DNA from: Rhyacophila brunnea
Lineage: Eukaryota; Arthropoda; Insecta; Trichoptera; Rhyacophilidae
Reading direction: 5' to 3'
NCBI GenBank assembly: GCA_022495005.1
Contig: JAGYXB010001050.1
Span: 682,001-746,000 of the forward strand
DNA length: 64,000 nt
Numbering within the stretch: the stretch's first letter is position 1; each line of letters starts with the position of its first letter. A model generated the notes under the pieces. The model saw nothing but the letters and a program-made list of their open reading frames with translations, was not told the origin of the DNA and made no database searches. Positions 12,293 to 23,374 of the stretch are shown piece by piece. Both the position numbers and the translations under genes were made by a program.

Positions 12293-13125
12293 TACTTGCA
12301 CCTGTAATTAGTAGATATTGCCATGTTCTTTTTTTAAATGTATTGATTAGTTATATAAACGAGAATTGACTATACCTATTGCGCGGTTAATGTATCAGTA
12401 ACTTGTAGCATTTGTAGAATGTTTCCAATATACCTAATAATATTATTATAAATCGATATTATTCAATATCGTGTAAATTTAGAAACTGTCAAAATATGGT
12501 TGCCTTTTACGGTCAGCGGATATCCGCATAATATAGGCAGTCTACTACGAATATCAATATATATTTTTCATTATTACTTTGTACTGTGTAGGCATTGTCA
12601 CAAATAATGTACATCATTTAAAATCAACAATCGTTATGAGATCGAAAGATACCTACATTAATTTATGAAATGCCTAGTGAAAGTGTATAATGCTATTGTT
12701 TAAATTCTTTGAAATAACCGGCGGCCATTCTTGCAATTAATAAATTTAATGTACACACTTAACCATTATCAGTATCCTAGGCTGAATCGTCAAGAATCAG
12801 TGAAAACGTTCGCTTTCGATATATTATTATAATATTTCGTGAAGTAGGTACTCACGTGTCTACGGAATAATAATATTTTAAGGGTCGTAGTGCTGTGCGA
12901 TGGTCAAAAATGAAGAATTTGGGGTAACTTTGCGAGCTTAGCCTAGATACTATGTACACCTTGTAAGAAAACGTACAGGTAAGTTATTATAATACGTATT
13001 TTCTCATCTTAGAAATTAACATTTAATGCCCACATAAAATATATATTGATGCCATAAAAAAGTATTGTTGTCAACTTCGTCGTGTTAAAATTGCGAATAA
13101 AACCATATTTGGTACATCAGCGCAG
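12293..13125. other. No gene or element recognised
   Basis: AT-rich sequence between a hAT MITE and a foldback element. No repeat copy or credible ORF seen. Confidence 0.55.
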
Positions 13126-13806
13126 CCATTCTACACACAAGGCGGTTATCGACGGTAGTTTACCATATTTATGTATTGAGACCATGGCCCCCACAAGGGG
13201 GGGGGCTGACAGGGCTCTAGCCTAGGGGCCCGGGTTTTGGGGGGGCCCGCGTCGCGCGTCTACATTATAAGTGGGATAAAAACACATCACAAATTTGCTC
13301 TAATGGTAAAAAAGTCGCCTGCGGTCTATTTTACTTTAAGAATATTACCATTTTAAAATAGGTAAGTATGTGATTTTGTGGTGTAAATTTTGAATATTGT
13401 GTGTCGATATTCGAAAACTTCATAACACAAATGAATTTATTGAAAAATACAAAAAATCGTTAAAGATACACTGAATATCCTTAATTTTACCTGGAATACC
13501 ATTTGGAAAACGTAACCCTAGGGATAGATAGGGGGCCCGACAATGATCCTGCCCCAGGGGCCCGCTTCAGGATGTGGGGGCCATGATTGAGACAGTTGAT
13601 TGTTACAATAAGTTAACCGTCTAAACTGTCAATAAGGGCTATGCTTTAATAGCCCCTCTTTGCTGTGTTAACTTTTCGAGCAAGATAGACAATTTTGACA
13701 GTTTAGACGGCTCATAGTAACAATTATAATAAGTACCTACGTGAATACATAAATATGATAAACTACTGTCGATAGCCGCCGATATCCTCCTTGTGTATAG
13801 AATAGA
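13126..13806. mobile_element. Foldback element with related ends, split by a MITE
   Basis: The left arm (13126-13182 plus 13594-13650: attctacacacaaggcgg, gtagtttaccatatttatg, ccgtctaaactgtcaa) and right arm (13660-13806: gacagtttagacggctcat, gataaactactgtcgata, tgtgtatagaatag) are inverted repeats. The 403 bp MITE sits inside the left arm with its own 8 bp duplication. Without it the element is about 270 bp. Confidence 0.78.
13183..13585 (+). mobile_element. hAT MITE family 'ATGGCCCC', copy 1
   Basis: 403 bp. Ends catggcccccaca / tgtgggggccatg, flanked by the exact 8 bp duplication attgagac (13175-13182 and 13586-13593). Just inside, gggctctagcctaggggccc and ggggcccgcttcagg form GC-rich subterminal blocks around an AT-rich core. 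It is inserted into an older foldback element. Confidence 0.92.
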
Positions 13807-14929
13807 TGTCCATGGTTATAACACTTTTTCAAATTAATTATCAATTTGTCAACACACGCATTATTTATTTTATTTTTTCTATCAAATTTAACAGGATTAT
13901 AATACAAATATATTTGGTAAATTATTCAATAGAGTTTGTAATCGGTTCGTAATTTTGAAGAAATTACAATATTTTGCGTTCCATATTTGCCTTAATATAT
14001 TATCTTATTATATTATACTTGACAGTTTTTTTATATTACTTATTATCTGAAGGTCCATTTTTCTCCATTTAAAAAAATGTTTATCTCTCATTATCTCGAA
14101 AAGTAAATTAATGGCATATTTTTATATTCATATCTGTAAACCGACTACGAAGAATCGATTGGCGACAATATTAGATCAATATAATATCCAATAACAGAAA
14201 ATATACACCGGTAGCATCAAGAGCGTTGCCGTTTATCCAAGGCTCTAGCGACCAACGCGATGACGTGAATTTAGAAATGCGATATTAGTTAAATCCATTA
14301 AAAAAGTTCTACATTAATTTCGTTAATGTTTGTTTTCAAATAATTATACGGAAGCTATTTTTGTTACGAATGACAGTAAACTTAAGAATATTTTGACATA
14401 ATATTTCTCAGAAGGAATCTTTTAGAGACAATAAAATTATGACAATTATGTATGCGTGGTTATACGTACTCATTTTATGAATTATTAAGCAAAGCATTAA
14501 AATAATGTTGATAATGCGAAAGACAAGACTCGAATTGTTTATGCGCTTTTTCCTAGAATGAGAATAGATGCCCAAATCGTGTATTACCCCTTGAAATTTG
14601 CATAACTACCGACTTCGATCTAAAAAAAATCTAACCAATGGATTCGACACGCTTGGAATATTAACAAAAAACTCTGTTTACAAATACTTACGTATTTTTT
14701 TATTACCATTTTTCCATTGGTTCTATAATAATACATTGAGGATCTTGGCCGCCTCTTGAGAAGGATTCCAAAAAGAGTTTTTTGTTTGCGACAGTGCTTT
14801 GTTAACCATTCGCTAAGCTATGTGTATATGCTCTGAATCGAAACACGTTAACAAGATAACATATTGTATAACCAACAACTCCCAGAAGATAAAATTTAGC
14901 ATCATTAGCAGAACGCAAAGCCGCCATCC
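13807..14929. other. No gene recognised; may include 5' parts of the following LINE
   Basis: AT-rich with stop codons in all frames. The last few hundred bases become less AT-rich toward the LINE fragment, so the LINE may begin before 14930. Confidence 0.5.
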
Positions 14930-15895
14930 CTTCTTATTTTGATGCCATCAACCATCAAAGACTGACAAGTGAATTGAAATACTTCCCACAATTCTGGACC
15001 AGTAATGTCAGTTAGCTTTGAAGTAACTTTATAGCAATAATGTCACCTCTGATTGTAACACCAGAAGAGGACCGACTGTCCGCATAGGAAACTGAATAAT
15101 TAGACTCCGAGAATTATAAAGCTAGCAGAGAATTTACAGCCTTACATTGAAAGCCCTCAACAGACTTCGAATTAAAGTAGGGCGTACTCACGACAATATG
15201 GCGAAATAGGGTATCTCTGATGATCCAGCCTGAATGTGCGGCTAGTTGCTACACAAGGCATGCTCACTGAAATGCAACTTTGAGGAAATGCTATGATCTG
15301 AGGAAAATGAGGTTACTTTTGCCAACTTCTGGAGTGATGCCTTGTAAGAGTTGAAGATTCTGACACGAAGAAAAAGAAAACTAATGCATTAGGTTTAGTA
15401 TCCAAGAGAATCTCTATCAACACACGCCTTTACTCGTGTAAACTATCTTTTGTTGCATTATAAGTTTTACATTATATTATTTCTCATTGCTGAAAATATG
15501 GACTAAGCAAGCAGATTTTCTACGTTGACTATTGTAAGATCGTTTTCGGTACAGGTAATCTTGATTGTATCATTATACAATGAAAGCCTCTTGGCTTATG
15601 GTGTAGCGTTTTTTGATTGTCCAAGTTTAGATTAAAATACAGATGCGGTGTAGCATCTGATTGCTTTCCATTGGATGACAGGGATTATATTATATTGTAG
15701 AAGGGTAGATATTTTAAAAAGTGCTTCCTATCAGTCACACAATGAGGAAGAGGGGATTCGGCTCAGGACCTTTAATATATTTTCACTATTTTAATATTAC
15801 TTCTTTGTTTTTAAATGTCATGCTGTGAACGTCTCAAATTTATAATAAAATATTGTAATGTTCACCGTATGTAAAAATAAATAAATAATTGAATT
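14930..15895 (+). mobile_element. Jockey-like LINE, C-terminus of ORF2 plus 3' UTR
   Basis: The frame around 15160-15353 reads LNRLRIKVGRTHDNMAK-stop-GISDDPA, then CNFEEML and FANFWSDAL-stop. This is the zinc-knuckle-like C-terminus found after jockey-class reverse transcriptase (RT..D.M.KWG...P.C.CG). TAG at 15207 replaces the expected Trp. The following 540 bp is non-coding and ends in aaataaataaataattg. The end sequence (tgtcatgctgtgaacgtc) recurs at 28175, 38041 and 56915. The upstream limit is uncertain. Confidence 0.6.
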
Positions 15896-16262
15896 TGAAT
15901 AAAGATTACATATTGTGTCTGGGTATGGGAAACGTATCGAAGAGATAAGAAACTATTAGTATCAGGCGGGGTAAATGTGGAAGTCAGTGATATTCCCCTC
16001 GCGCCGCATCAAAAATCAATATTATTTATTTTTGTCAAAATGTACCCCCCAACCATTATTCTGTGTGTGTCTGTTTGTTACTTACTGTCTTGTAGTTTAC
16101 TTGGTCAGATCATCGTGTGGGATACCCCAGCGTCAACCCTAGTAAGTACCTACATAATCAAAAAATTAAAAATTTAAAGTAATCAGACGTTATAATGCCT
16201 ATTAACATATAGCAATTTTGCAAGTATAGTCTGAAAAATAATAATCACTGTGTTTGTTATAA
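15896..16262. other. Unassigned spacer before the mariner
   Basis: The 66-codon frame at 15977 has no recognisable motif. Confidence 0.55.
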
Positions 16263-16264
16263 TA

Positions 16265-17558
16265 CGAGGGTGGGTCAATAAGTCCTTAGAAAAGCCGACA
16301 GGTGGCGCGACTAGTACTGTAAGCGGTTTGTTTTCATGCAGCGGCACTACCGATTCAGTATGCTGCGAAGTTTCAATCAGATTGGTCGGGTTGTTGTGTG
16401 TTTCTCGTACATTTAAAAAAAAAATTTGCTTGTGGAAAATGGAAAAATGGAAAATTGAGTTTAGAGCTGTTATTAAACATTTTAATATAAAAGGGTTAAC
16501 AGCAAAGGAAATAAAAAATGAGTTGGATTTAGTTCACGGCATATCTGCTCCTTCACTTGCAACTATTTATAACTGGTTAAATGAATTTAAACGTGGTCGT
16601 ACATCAACAAAGGATGAACCACGCTCAGGACGTCCTGTAGAGGTGACTACACCAGAAATGATCAATAAAATCCACGATATGGTGTTAAGTGACCGAAGAT
16701 TAAAGTTGAGTGAGATAATTGAGGTTACAGGGATCTCAAAAGGTAGCGTCATTTCTATTTTACATGACAAATTGGGCATGAAAAATATTTCTGCAAGATG
16801 GGTGCCGCGTTTGCTCACAGTCGACAATAAACGCAATAGGGTGGTGGCCTCTAAAGCCCTGTTGTCGCTCATGCAACGCAATCCGGATGAATTTTTTCGT
16901 CGCTTTGTGACTGTAGATGAAACATGGATACACCACTATACTCCCGAGACGAAAGAACAGTCAAAGCAGTGGATTGCGAAAGGCAAACCATGTCCAAAGA
17001 AGGCGAAAACCGTAAAATCAGCTGGTAAGGTTATGGCTACTGTATTTTGGGATGCACGTGGAATTATTTTCGTTGACTATTTGGAAAAAGGAAAAACAAT
17101 AACAAGGGATTATTATGCATCTTTATTGGACCAGCTAAAAAACAAAATTGAAGAAAAACGGCCTCATTTAAACAGGAAAAAAATCCTCTTTCATCAGGAC
17201 AATGCCCGTGTTCACACATGTTTACGATCAATGGCTAAAATTGAAGAATTGAAGTTCGAATTGGTCGACCACCCACCGTATTCGCCAGATTTAGCCCCAG
17301 TGACTTTTTCCTTTTCCCAAACTTAAAAAAATGGCTAAGTGGACAACGTTTTTTTTCAAATGAAGAAGTCATCGATCGGACAAATGCTTATTTTGAGGAC
17401 CTTCCGAAAACTTATTTTTCTGACGGTTTAAAAAAAATTGAGAAACGTCTAACCAAGTGTATTGAGCTCCAAGGAGATTATGTTGAGAAATAAAAAAAAA
17501 ATACAAAAATAAAAACTGTTTTAATGCTTTTTTCTAAGGAATTATTGACCCACCCTCG
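16265..17558 (+). mobile_element. Mariner element, near-complete, TA target duplication
   Basis: A 1294 bp element with matching ends: cgagggtgggtcaataagtc on the left and its complement with one mismatch on the right (inverted repeats of about 30 bp). TA flanks it at 16263-16264 and 17559-17560. It encodes one mariner-type transposase interrupted by a single-base deletion. Overall preservation suggests fairly recent arrival compared with the other elements here. Confidence 0.95.
16439..17493 (+). pseudogene. Mariner transposase (D,D34D), one frameshift
   Basis: A cut-and-paste transposase of about 351 aa if read through the frameshift. The start is taken at ATG 16439 (MEKWKIEF) because upstream in-frame codons lie in the terminal repeat and untranslated leader. 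Two N-terminal helix-turn-helix regions (TAKEIKNELD and LSEIIEVTGISKGSVISIL) lead to VTVDETWIHHY with the first catalytic Asp, then LFHQDNARVHT with the second. One base is missing in the run at 17294-17300, so the frame passes into VTFSFSQT and stops at 17326. In the shifted frame the third Asp (PSDFFLFP) appears exactly 34 residues after the second, and the reading continues to TAA at 17491-17493. The protein is therefore inactive as it stands. Confidence 0.93.
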
Positions 17559-17560
17559 TA

Positions 17561-17916
17561 TTACCTACTATGTATATTATAACATATTTATCGCGTCCTT
17601 GCTATCATGACTTCCTTTAGGTATTGAGTTTATCGCATTTGCACGCTAGTTATTTGTACTTAAAAACTTGGGTGGGATATCAGTGTGCATAACGTTTAAT
17701 GATTTATTTCTAAATATTTATAAAAACACTTCCATAATGTATATTCAGACAAAGAAAACAATATCACCAAGGAAGTTTTGTCATGATAGAAAACGAACAA
17801 TTTTCTTCATCATATTTATATATATCATTGACTCATATCCGGACTAATGCTTATTTTATTTATTATTTTTAAACATAAGCGATTCAGGTGTAGGTATATT
17901 AATTATCGTAATTAGA
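17561..17916. other. Unassigned spacer after the mariner
   Basis: AT-rich, with no ORF or repeat recognised. Confidence 0.55.
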
Positions 17917-18035
17917 TATGACGCAAGTGGCCTAATTGGTAAAGCATATTGGCGCGAATCCAGTGAATGTGGCTTCGAATCCCATTAGCTGTCGCATTTT
18001 TTTCAAAAATACTTTCTATATAATATATTATAGTA
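17917..18035 (+). mobile_element. tRNA-derived SINE, family 2, copy 2
   Basis: gacgcaagtggcctaattgg, attggcgcgaatccagtg and gcttcgaatcccatta, then a T-run, in the same order as the 6326 copy. Confidence 0.7.
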
Positions 18036-18423
18036 TGCAGTGTTCCTGTATATTTGTAGTATGGTTAAATCAGTATGTAACAAAATGTACCTACTCCCTG
18101 CGCTGGAAGCAGGACTTAGAACCGCTATTTTTTTGTTTCGGATTTCGTTTTGGTTCATATAATATGTATATATATATATCGGTTCCGGTTTTCGTTCCGA
18201 AAAAAATAACGGTTTTCCGATTTTTGGTTTTCGGTTCAGCTCTGTTTGATTAATTTTAGTTTTTAATTAATATTTTTGTTTGTATTAAAAACTATTTTCT
18301 ACCATAATTTAGATTTAGAACATTTTATGGTACTTACATGGTGGCCCGGTGCCACGCTCCAAAACCAATAGTTATGCTGTACCGCACGGCCGAAGCCATA
18401 TTTTTTTTTTAAATAATATATAA

Positions 18424-19140
18424 GAAGACCTCCAAAGCAGAATGCAGGAACGCGCTGAAGTAAGCAACAAAGTAGGCTTGAAAATAAATGCAACAGAAAC
18501 GAAAGTCATGTTCAACTGCTTTGGGGGCCAAAAACAGATCTTCATCAATGGCACTCAGCTCGAACAGGTGAAAAACTACATCTATCTGGGACAAGTGTCT
18601 ATAGATGGATGTATATTTGATGAAATTGTTCGCAGAGTAAAGTTAGGCTGGAGTGCATTTGGCTGCCTGAATAATGTCTTCAAAAGTGACCTCCCACTGT
18701 GCCTAAAGCGTAAAGTGTTCAACCAGTGTGTGTTTCCCATAATCACATATGCGTGTGAAATATGGACACTACGTAAAAGAGAGATCCAGAAACTTGGTAT
18801 GGAGAGGTGCATGGTGGACATAACGCGAAAGGACAAAAAGAGGAATGAGTAGATGAGGAAACAGACAAGGGTTCGCGATGTAATAGAGTTCGTTAAAAAC
18901 CGCAAATGGAAATAGGCTGGACACACAGCTCGAAGAAGGGACAATCGTAGGAAAAATTTAGTCATTCAGTGGAATTCAAGAGGTACAAAACGTCCGCCAG
19001 GTAGACCTAGAGGCCGCTGGATCGATGAAATTATAAAGTTCTGCGGAAGTACGTGGAAACGTAATGCACAGGACCTAGAGAAGTGGAACCAGCTTGGAGA
19101 GGCATTCGTCCAGCAGTGGATAGATTCAGACTGATGATGA
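18424..19140 (+). mobile_element. RTE-like retrotransposon, 3' portion of ORF with two stops
   Basis: A single frame from 18424: DLQSRMQERAEVSNKVGLK, INATETKVMFN, KNYIYLGQ, FPIITYACEIWTL (end of the reverse transcriptase domain). Then come RVRDVIEFVKNRKWK, a TAG at 18913, and AGHTARRRDN, RPPGRPRGRWIDEI, LGEAFVQQWIDSD and a natural TGA at about 19132, followed by a TGATGATATG tail. An additional TAG lies at 18850. It is 5'-truncated and inserted inside a degenerate hAT element (18110-19518). Confidence 0.85.
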
Positions 19141-19216
19141 TATGCATATATTATAAATTATTAGAATTATGTCGAGATGCGTCACGACAATTGAACGGCA
19201 TCTGAAGTGAGGAGTA

Positions 19217-19390
19217 CAGACCTACAAACTTATCTGAAGAATGGGATGGGGGAGACACTGTCGAAAACTACCCAATCAAGACTCGTAACTGGACAAAGTC
19301 TGACATTCGAATGAAATTTTCAAAATGGCGTCCTATGGTAGTTCGTAGTTCCATTTTTGGCAATTTTACAAGTATAAATTTGTAGGTCTG
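19217..19390. mobile_element. 174 bp MITE with TA duplication (Tc1/mariner type)
   Basis: Ends cagacctacaaacttat and cagacctacaaatttat (complement of the right end) match at 16 of 17 positions. TA occurs on both sides (19215-19216 and 19391-19392). There is no coding capacity. Confidence 0.8.
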
Positions 19391-19713
19391 TAAGTAAGTT
19401 AACGTACGTGTTTGAACATGTACGGAACCGAAAAAACCGATATATTCGATTCCGGTTTTCGTTCCGACTGAAATAACGGTTTTTTCGGTTTTCGGTTCAG
19501 TTACGGTTCGAAGCCCTAGTTGTAAGCATTGCTTGTAATTTTAAAAAAATGCGGGTCTAAGTTGACGTTTTGCTTTGGTAACATAGTTACGTACTGTGAT
19601 TTCACGGGAGTATTCATCGATGATACTCGTATTTGATTGTTTTTTGTTATTTTCACTTCCAAAAACGACAGTAATTGTTCATAGTGATACCATCATCTAA
19701 ACATAACATTGAA

Positions 19714-19839
19714 ATGCCTAAACCTTTGCGGCAGCAGATGAAAGGCATTTTTTCGAACGTAGAAGCTTTGTGTGGAAAAAAACAGAAAAGAAAGCTTTTA
19801 ATTTCTCCCAATAGTCTCAAAGATAGAGTAGGTATCTGA
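19714..19839 (+). pseudogene. Short ORF resembling the N-terminus of a Tc1/mariner-like transposase
   Basis: 41 codons: MPKPLRQQMKGIFSNVEALC, GKKQKRKLLISPNSLKDRVG, then TGA. The beginning resembles the first exon or N-terminus of insect Tc1-like transposases (basic, I..NV......K....P.....ERV). The sequence AGAGTAGGTATCTG after it contains a possible splice donor. Nothing recognisable follows downstream, and the assignment rests on resemblance only. Confidence 0.3.
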
Positions 19840-21661
19840 TTTTATAACCAGTCAACACGCAAAATCGTAGAATACTTCATGCTATGACCTACATTTCGAT
19901 TTTATCGAGTGCAAGGCTCACCAGAAGTTTAGCAAAAAATTGTTTATGTACTGCTGAAATCATCACTATAATACTAAAAAGATTGTCATCAAGCAGTACG
20001 AATCCGTATTATTTGAACAAAAATTACAAGGTTGAAAAAATAATAATTGATTTCTAAAATCTTCCTATAATGACCAAAACTTTACTATCGAAGGTTGTGA
20101 GTATTGAAATTATATATTAATATATTGATTGTTGTGTCTTTTTTTTATAAGTACAAAATATTCGTCAAAATGACACTAATATTATTACAATATATTAAAC
20201 ATTATTAGCGAAAAATAATAGGTATTTAAATAATTACTGCTAAATACACAAGATTTTTGATTAGAACTTAAGTCATTATCGTATTTAAGTTTAAATCCCG
20301 TATGCCGAAATCCCGAAAAAATATTTAAAAACGAGTAGAAAACTTTGTAATACCTACTATTGAAAACAAAGTAAACCAAATAATCTTAAATAATATACAT
20401 TGTACAATAATTCCTATAAATTATTATTTGAATGATTATAAACTTACTATGACTACGATTCTCAGTAACAATATAACCATTTAATCAACTATCCAATTTA
20501 ATATTGTTTTTTTTATATATTGACATAGGATTTCGGCCTTAGGTATTAAAGCCTTTGAGATTTTGGACATTCGAGATTTTGATTTTCGACATATTCGACT
20601 ACAATTTTCAACCATTATTATGTCAACAATTTGTATAATATTGTGTATTTTTATATACATGACGTAATACGTATAATTTTACATTTAGTACTCCAAAGAA
20701 TGTCTAAAATGTCCAGGAAACTTTTTCATTATGAGTGAGGAAACAATAAATCGAATTCTTTGGACACGCCGTATGAAATGACAAATGCACTGATTATTCG
20801 AGTAATTAATCATACGAGGAAAGCAAAACAAGTCCACAAAAAAGACGTATTTATTGACTGAAGAATCTGCATTAGTTAATCTACCGAAGCACAGAGTCAT
20901 TTATATATTAATACAAAGATGAAAACCATGGCTTCCGTAATATCTGAAGCGGGCCCCCAGGCTAAGATATTTGTACTTAGTTAAAATTTAAACATTGTCC
21001 ATGCAGCTTAGAACAATCATTTACATTGTACAGTCTGTGCGTCGTCGTAAGAAGGCAATTCAAGCTATTCCAATAATCATACGCATATATATATAATATA
21101 TTATAATACCTATAATAAAAGAACATTCTTAATGAGTCATGCTATTTTTTTCTATTCTCTGCGAATCCAATTTAAACCATTCTACACCGTGTAAAAAATT
21201 TTTACACGTTGCTGCATTTTCCATTTGCGCTGTCAGGTATTTTTTGATAATACGTCATGTTATGGATCTGTGGATAACCTGAGTGGTCTCCGTTTTTATC
21301 TTATCAATGTAATTGTTATACACTATTTAATACTTATCAATGGATACTTATTTTGATATTGTATCAATCAGACACTTGAAATAAAATATGGCATTGATTT
21401 TATATCTAGAATGAAAAAGGGCTCAAGGAAAACGGTTGATTAGTAACATTAATAACGAAGGAAAATAAATATAAAACATAACTAAACCCTTCAGTAAAGT
21501 GGCACAAATAAATTTACAGAAGCTTGTTGACACTATTTTAAATGTTATGAAGGACTTCATAATCATCACAATCGTCACCAGAATCTAAAGCATGCGTAGT
21601 GTCCTCGTGTCCGGACCCCGTTTAGGAATGAAAAAAAACACAAGATAATAATGTAATGTAG
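19840..21661. other. AT-rich stretch, nothing confident
   Basis: Contains gccgaaatcccgaaa (20304) and a mirrored gatttcggcc (20528), possibly an AT-rich MITE of about 240 bp without visible target duplication. Otherwise empty. Confidence 0.5.
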
Positions 21662-21930
21662 GTCAGAAATATTCTGAGGGCAAGAAGGCTGAGATGGGCC
21701 GGTCACGTTGTAAGGTGCGAAGAAAGCAGAGCTCTCTACAGAGTCTACAAGGGAGTCCCAGTGGGTATCCGGCCTCTAGGCCGACCTCAGAAGAGATGGT
21801 CGGACGCCGTCAGGAGGGATGCAGCGAAGCTGGGTGTGACCGACTGGAAAAGAGAAGCTCTGGACAGAGACGCCTGGAGAATGTTGTGCAGTCGGCCATG
21901 GACCTAAATGGACCTTAGCGCCAGTTTAAT
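21662..21930 (+). mobile_element. Non-LTR retrotransposon 3' end of ORF (RLRWAGHV type)
   Basis: One uninterrupted frame 21662-21907: VRNILRARRLRWAGHVVR, RALYRVYKGVPVGIRPLGRP, QKRWSDAVRRD, WKREALDRDAWRML, stop TAA. This is the C-terminal segment of an RTE-class polyprotein. It is followed within 25 bases by an ATCATCATCATC tail. It is 5'-truncated but has no internal stops, so it is younger than its relatives here. Confidence 0.82.
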
Positions 21931-21934
21931 CATC

Positions 21935-22581
21935 ATCATCATCAGAGTTTCATTAGGGGGCGCTAGAGTGATACAGGGGAGAGGTTAGCAGTACCATCGG
22001 AAGCAACACAGGGACGTTAAATGTAAATATATTATGACGTAACCAAAGCCGACTAAAGTATCTTAAGATGGCGCTGATGTAACACTTACATACTGTTAAA
22101 TTTGTGGTGATTACTATATTTCCCAAATTAACATGGTCACAAAACAGTTAATTTAAAAAAAAACTGACTGCAAATAACTAATTGTGGTGATTTAAGAATA
22201 CTGCTGACAACAATTAATTAATTGAACCGAACATTATTTTATCAATTGGATTCAGCACACCAGGTTCATTCGCAATTATTGTTATTCTTATTATTTTTCG
22301 TTGGATTAATAATAGATAGATAGAAGGATGCAAGTTGTCGTTGTATCTTTCTGTTTGCTTGTTAAAAGTTATTGTAAATTTCAAGGACGACTTTTCTTCT
22401 GAAAAGAGATGGATTGGTAAATAAGAGTGGAAATATCTGATGTAGGTGAATGAAATATTACGGACCGTGATTATCTAATAAATATTAAGCTTTTATATCG
22501 CCAAACGATACGTCATATCGCAAGACGGGGATTGCATGCGCCAACGACACAAACAAAACCTAAAAATGCCAATATCGTTGG
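21935..22581. other. No gene or element recognised
   Basis: Mixed AT-rich sequence between an RTE end and a hAT element. Confidence 0.5.
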
Positions 22582-22589
22582 GCCATGTA

Positions 22590-23366
22590 TAACGTGACCA
22601 TTTATTTTTTCCTCCAAACCGGGACACCTAAAAAAGGTAGGTACTTATCCATTTTAGGCGCCTCACACTTTCATACAATACAATTGACAAGATAGTAATG
22701 TATTTCATGTCATATTAGGTTACCGATTTTATTTTGTATATGAAGATTATCGGTAGGTATGTTTGAGTAGGCGCATACAACGCTTGAGTTCCTACATATT
22801 TTTTTAATAGTATCTACATATTATTATTTAATTTATTAATGAAAAGTACACACATGAAAATTTATCTGATGTTATATTTTTTCCAAAGAACAAATTTAGT
22901 AGGTAGGTATATCTGGTGTTGATTTAAAAAACGAATGAAATTCTTGGCAGGACTTTTTCGAATTTACTTTTATAATTAACATTGCTTTAAGAACATCCAT
23001 ACTTTCAACTGTGTTTTTTCACTCGTCTACAACTTATTCATAAGAGAGAAGACCCTTTCTACTGGTGCATTAGTGCCGGGCAGACATAAAATATATTCAA
23101 TAATTATACGAAAAATTTTGTGCTCCAAACTATTGGCGCGAAAGTGTTTGAACAACTCCACCCAACGACTTTCGGTTGAAACATTCCCAGTGTTCCATTC
23201 AGACACTTTTTGCGGCGTAGAAAAAAGTGAATGAATACACATCAAATATTTCTGTATCTTGGTCACAAGTTTCTTTCTTTTCGAAAACGAAACATTTTGG
23301 CTTCCCGGAGCTGTATTCGTGGACACCGGGACACGCCGCCTGAAAACGGGACGTCTGGTCACATTA
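22590..23366 (-). mobile_element. hAT element, internally deleted, exact 8 bp target duplication
   Basis: The 777 bp element is bounded by inverted ends taacgtgacca / taatgtgacca (10 of 11 match) and flanked by the direct repeat gccatgta at 22582-22589 and 23367-23374. An 8 bp duplication is the hAT hallmark. It carries only the C-terminal part of a transposase on the minus strand, so it is a deletion derivative. Confidence 0.88.
22935..23320 (-). pseudogene. hAT transposase C-terminal dimerisation region, broken
   Basis: On the minus strand the reading WVELFKHFRANSLEHKIF is followed by CLPGTNAPVERVFSLMNKL, which resembles the hAT C-terminal dimerisation domain (LPGTNAPVERVFS). The Trp expected next is a TAG stop (23029-23027). 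After a further frameshift the reading resumes as LKAMLIIKVN...CQEFHSFF, the expected family ending. The catalytic RNase H-like domain is absent. The ATG-started open frame that extends to 23380 includes the terminal repeat and flanking DNA and is not a real start. Confidence 0.8.
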
Positions 23367-23374
23367 GCCATGTA

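Larger units (their letters stand above)
18110..19518 (+). mobile_element. Degenerate hAT-like element carrying nested RTE and MITE insertions
   Basis: The left end caggacttagaaccg and right end cggttcgaagccct(a) are imperfect inverted repeats. Both are followed internally by runs of cggttttcggttc-type sequence (18175-18240 and 19425-19505). The flanks gctggaag (18102-18109) and gttgtaag (19519-19526) agree at 6 of 8 positions, as expected for an old 8 bp duplication. The interior is mostly a later RTE insertion and a 174 bp MITE. Confidence 0.5.

Noticed and set aside
17917..17992. tRNA gene (gcttcgaatccc B-box)
   Set aside because: Related heads at 6326 and 3262 share an extended block attggcgcgaatccagtgg not expected in a tRNA, and lack paired acceptor ends. 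Called as a SINE.
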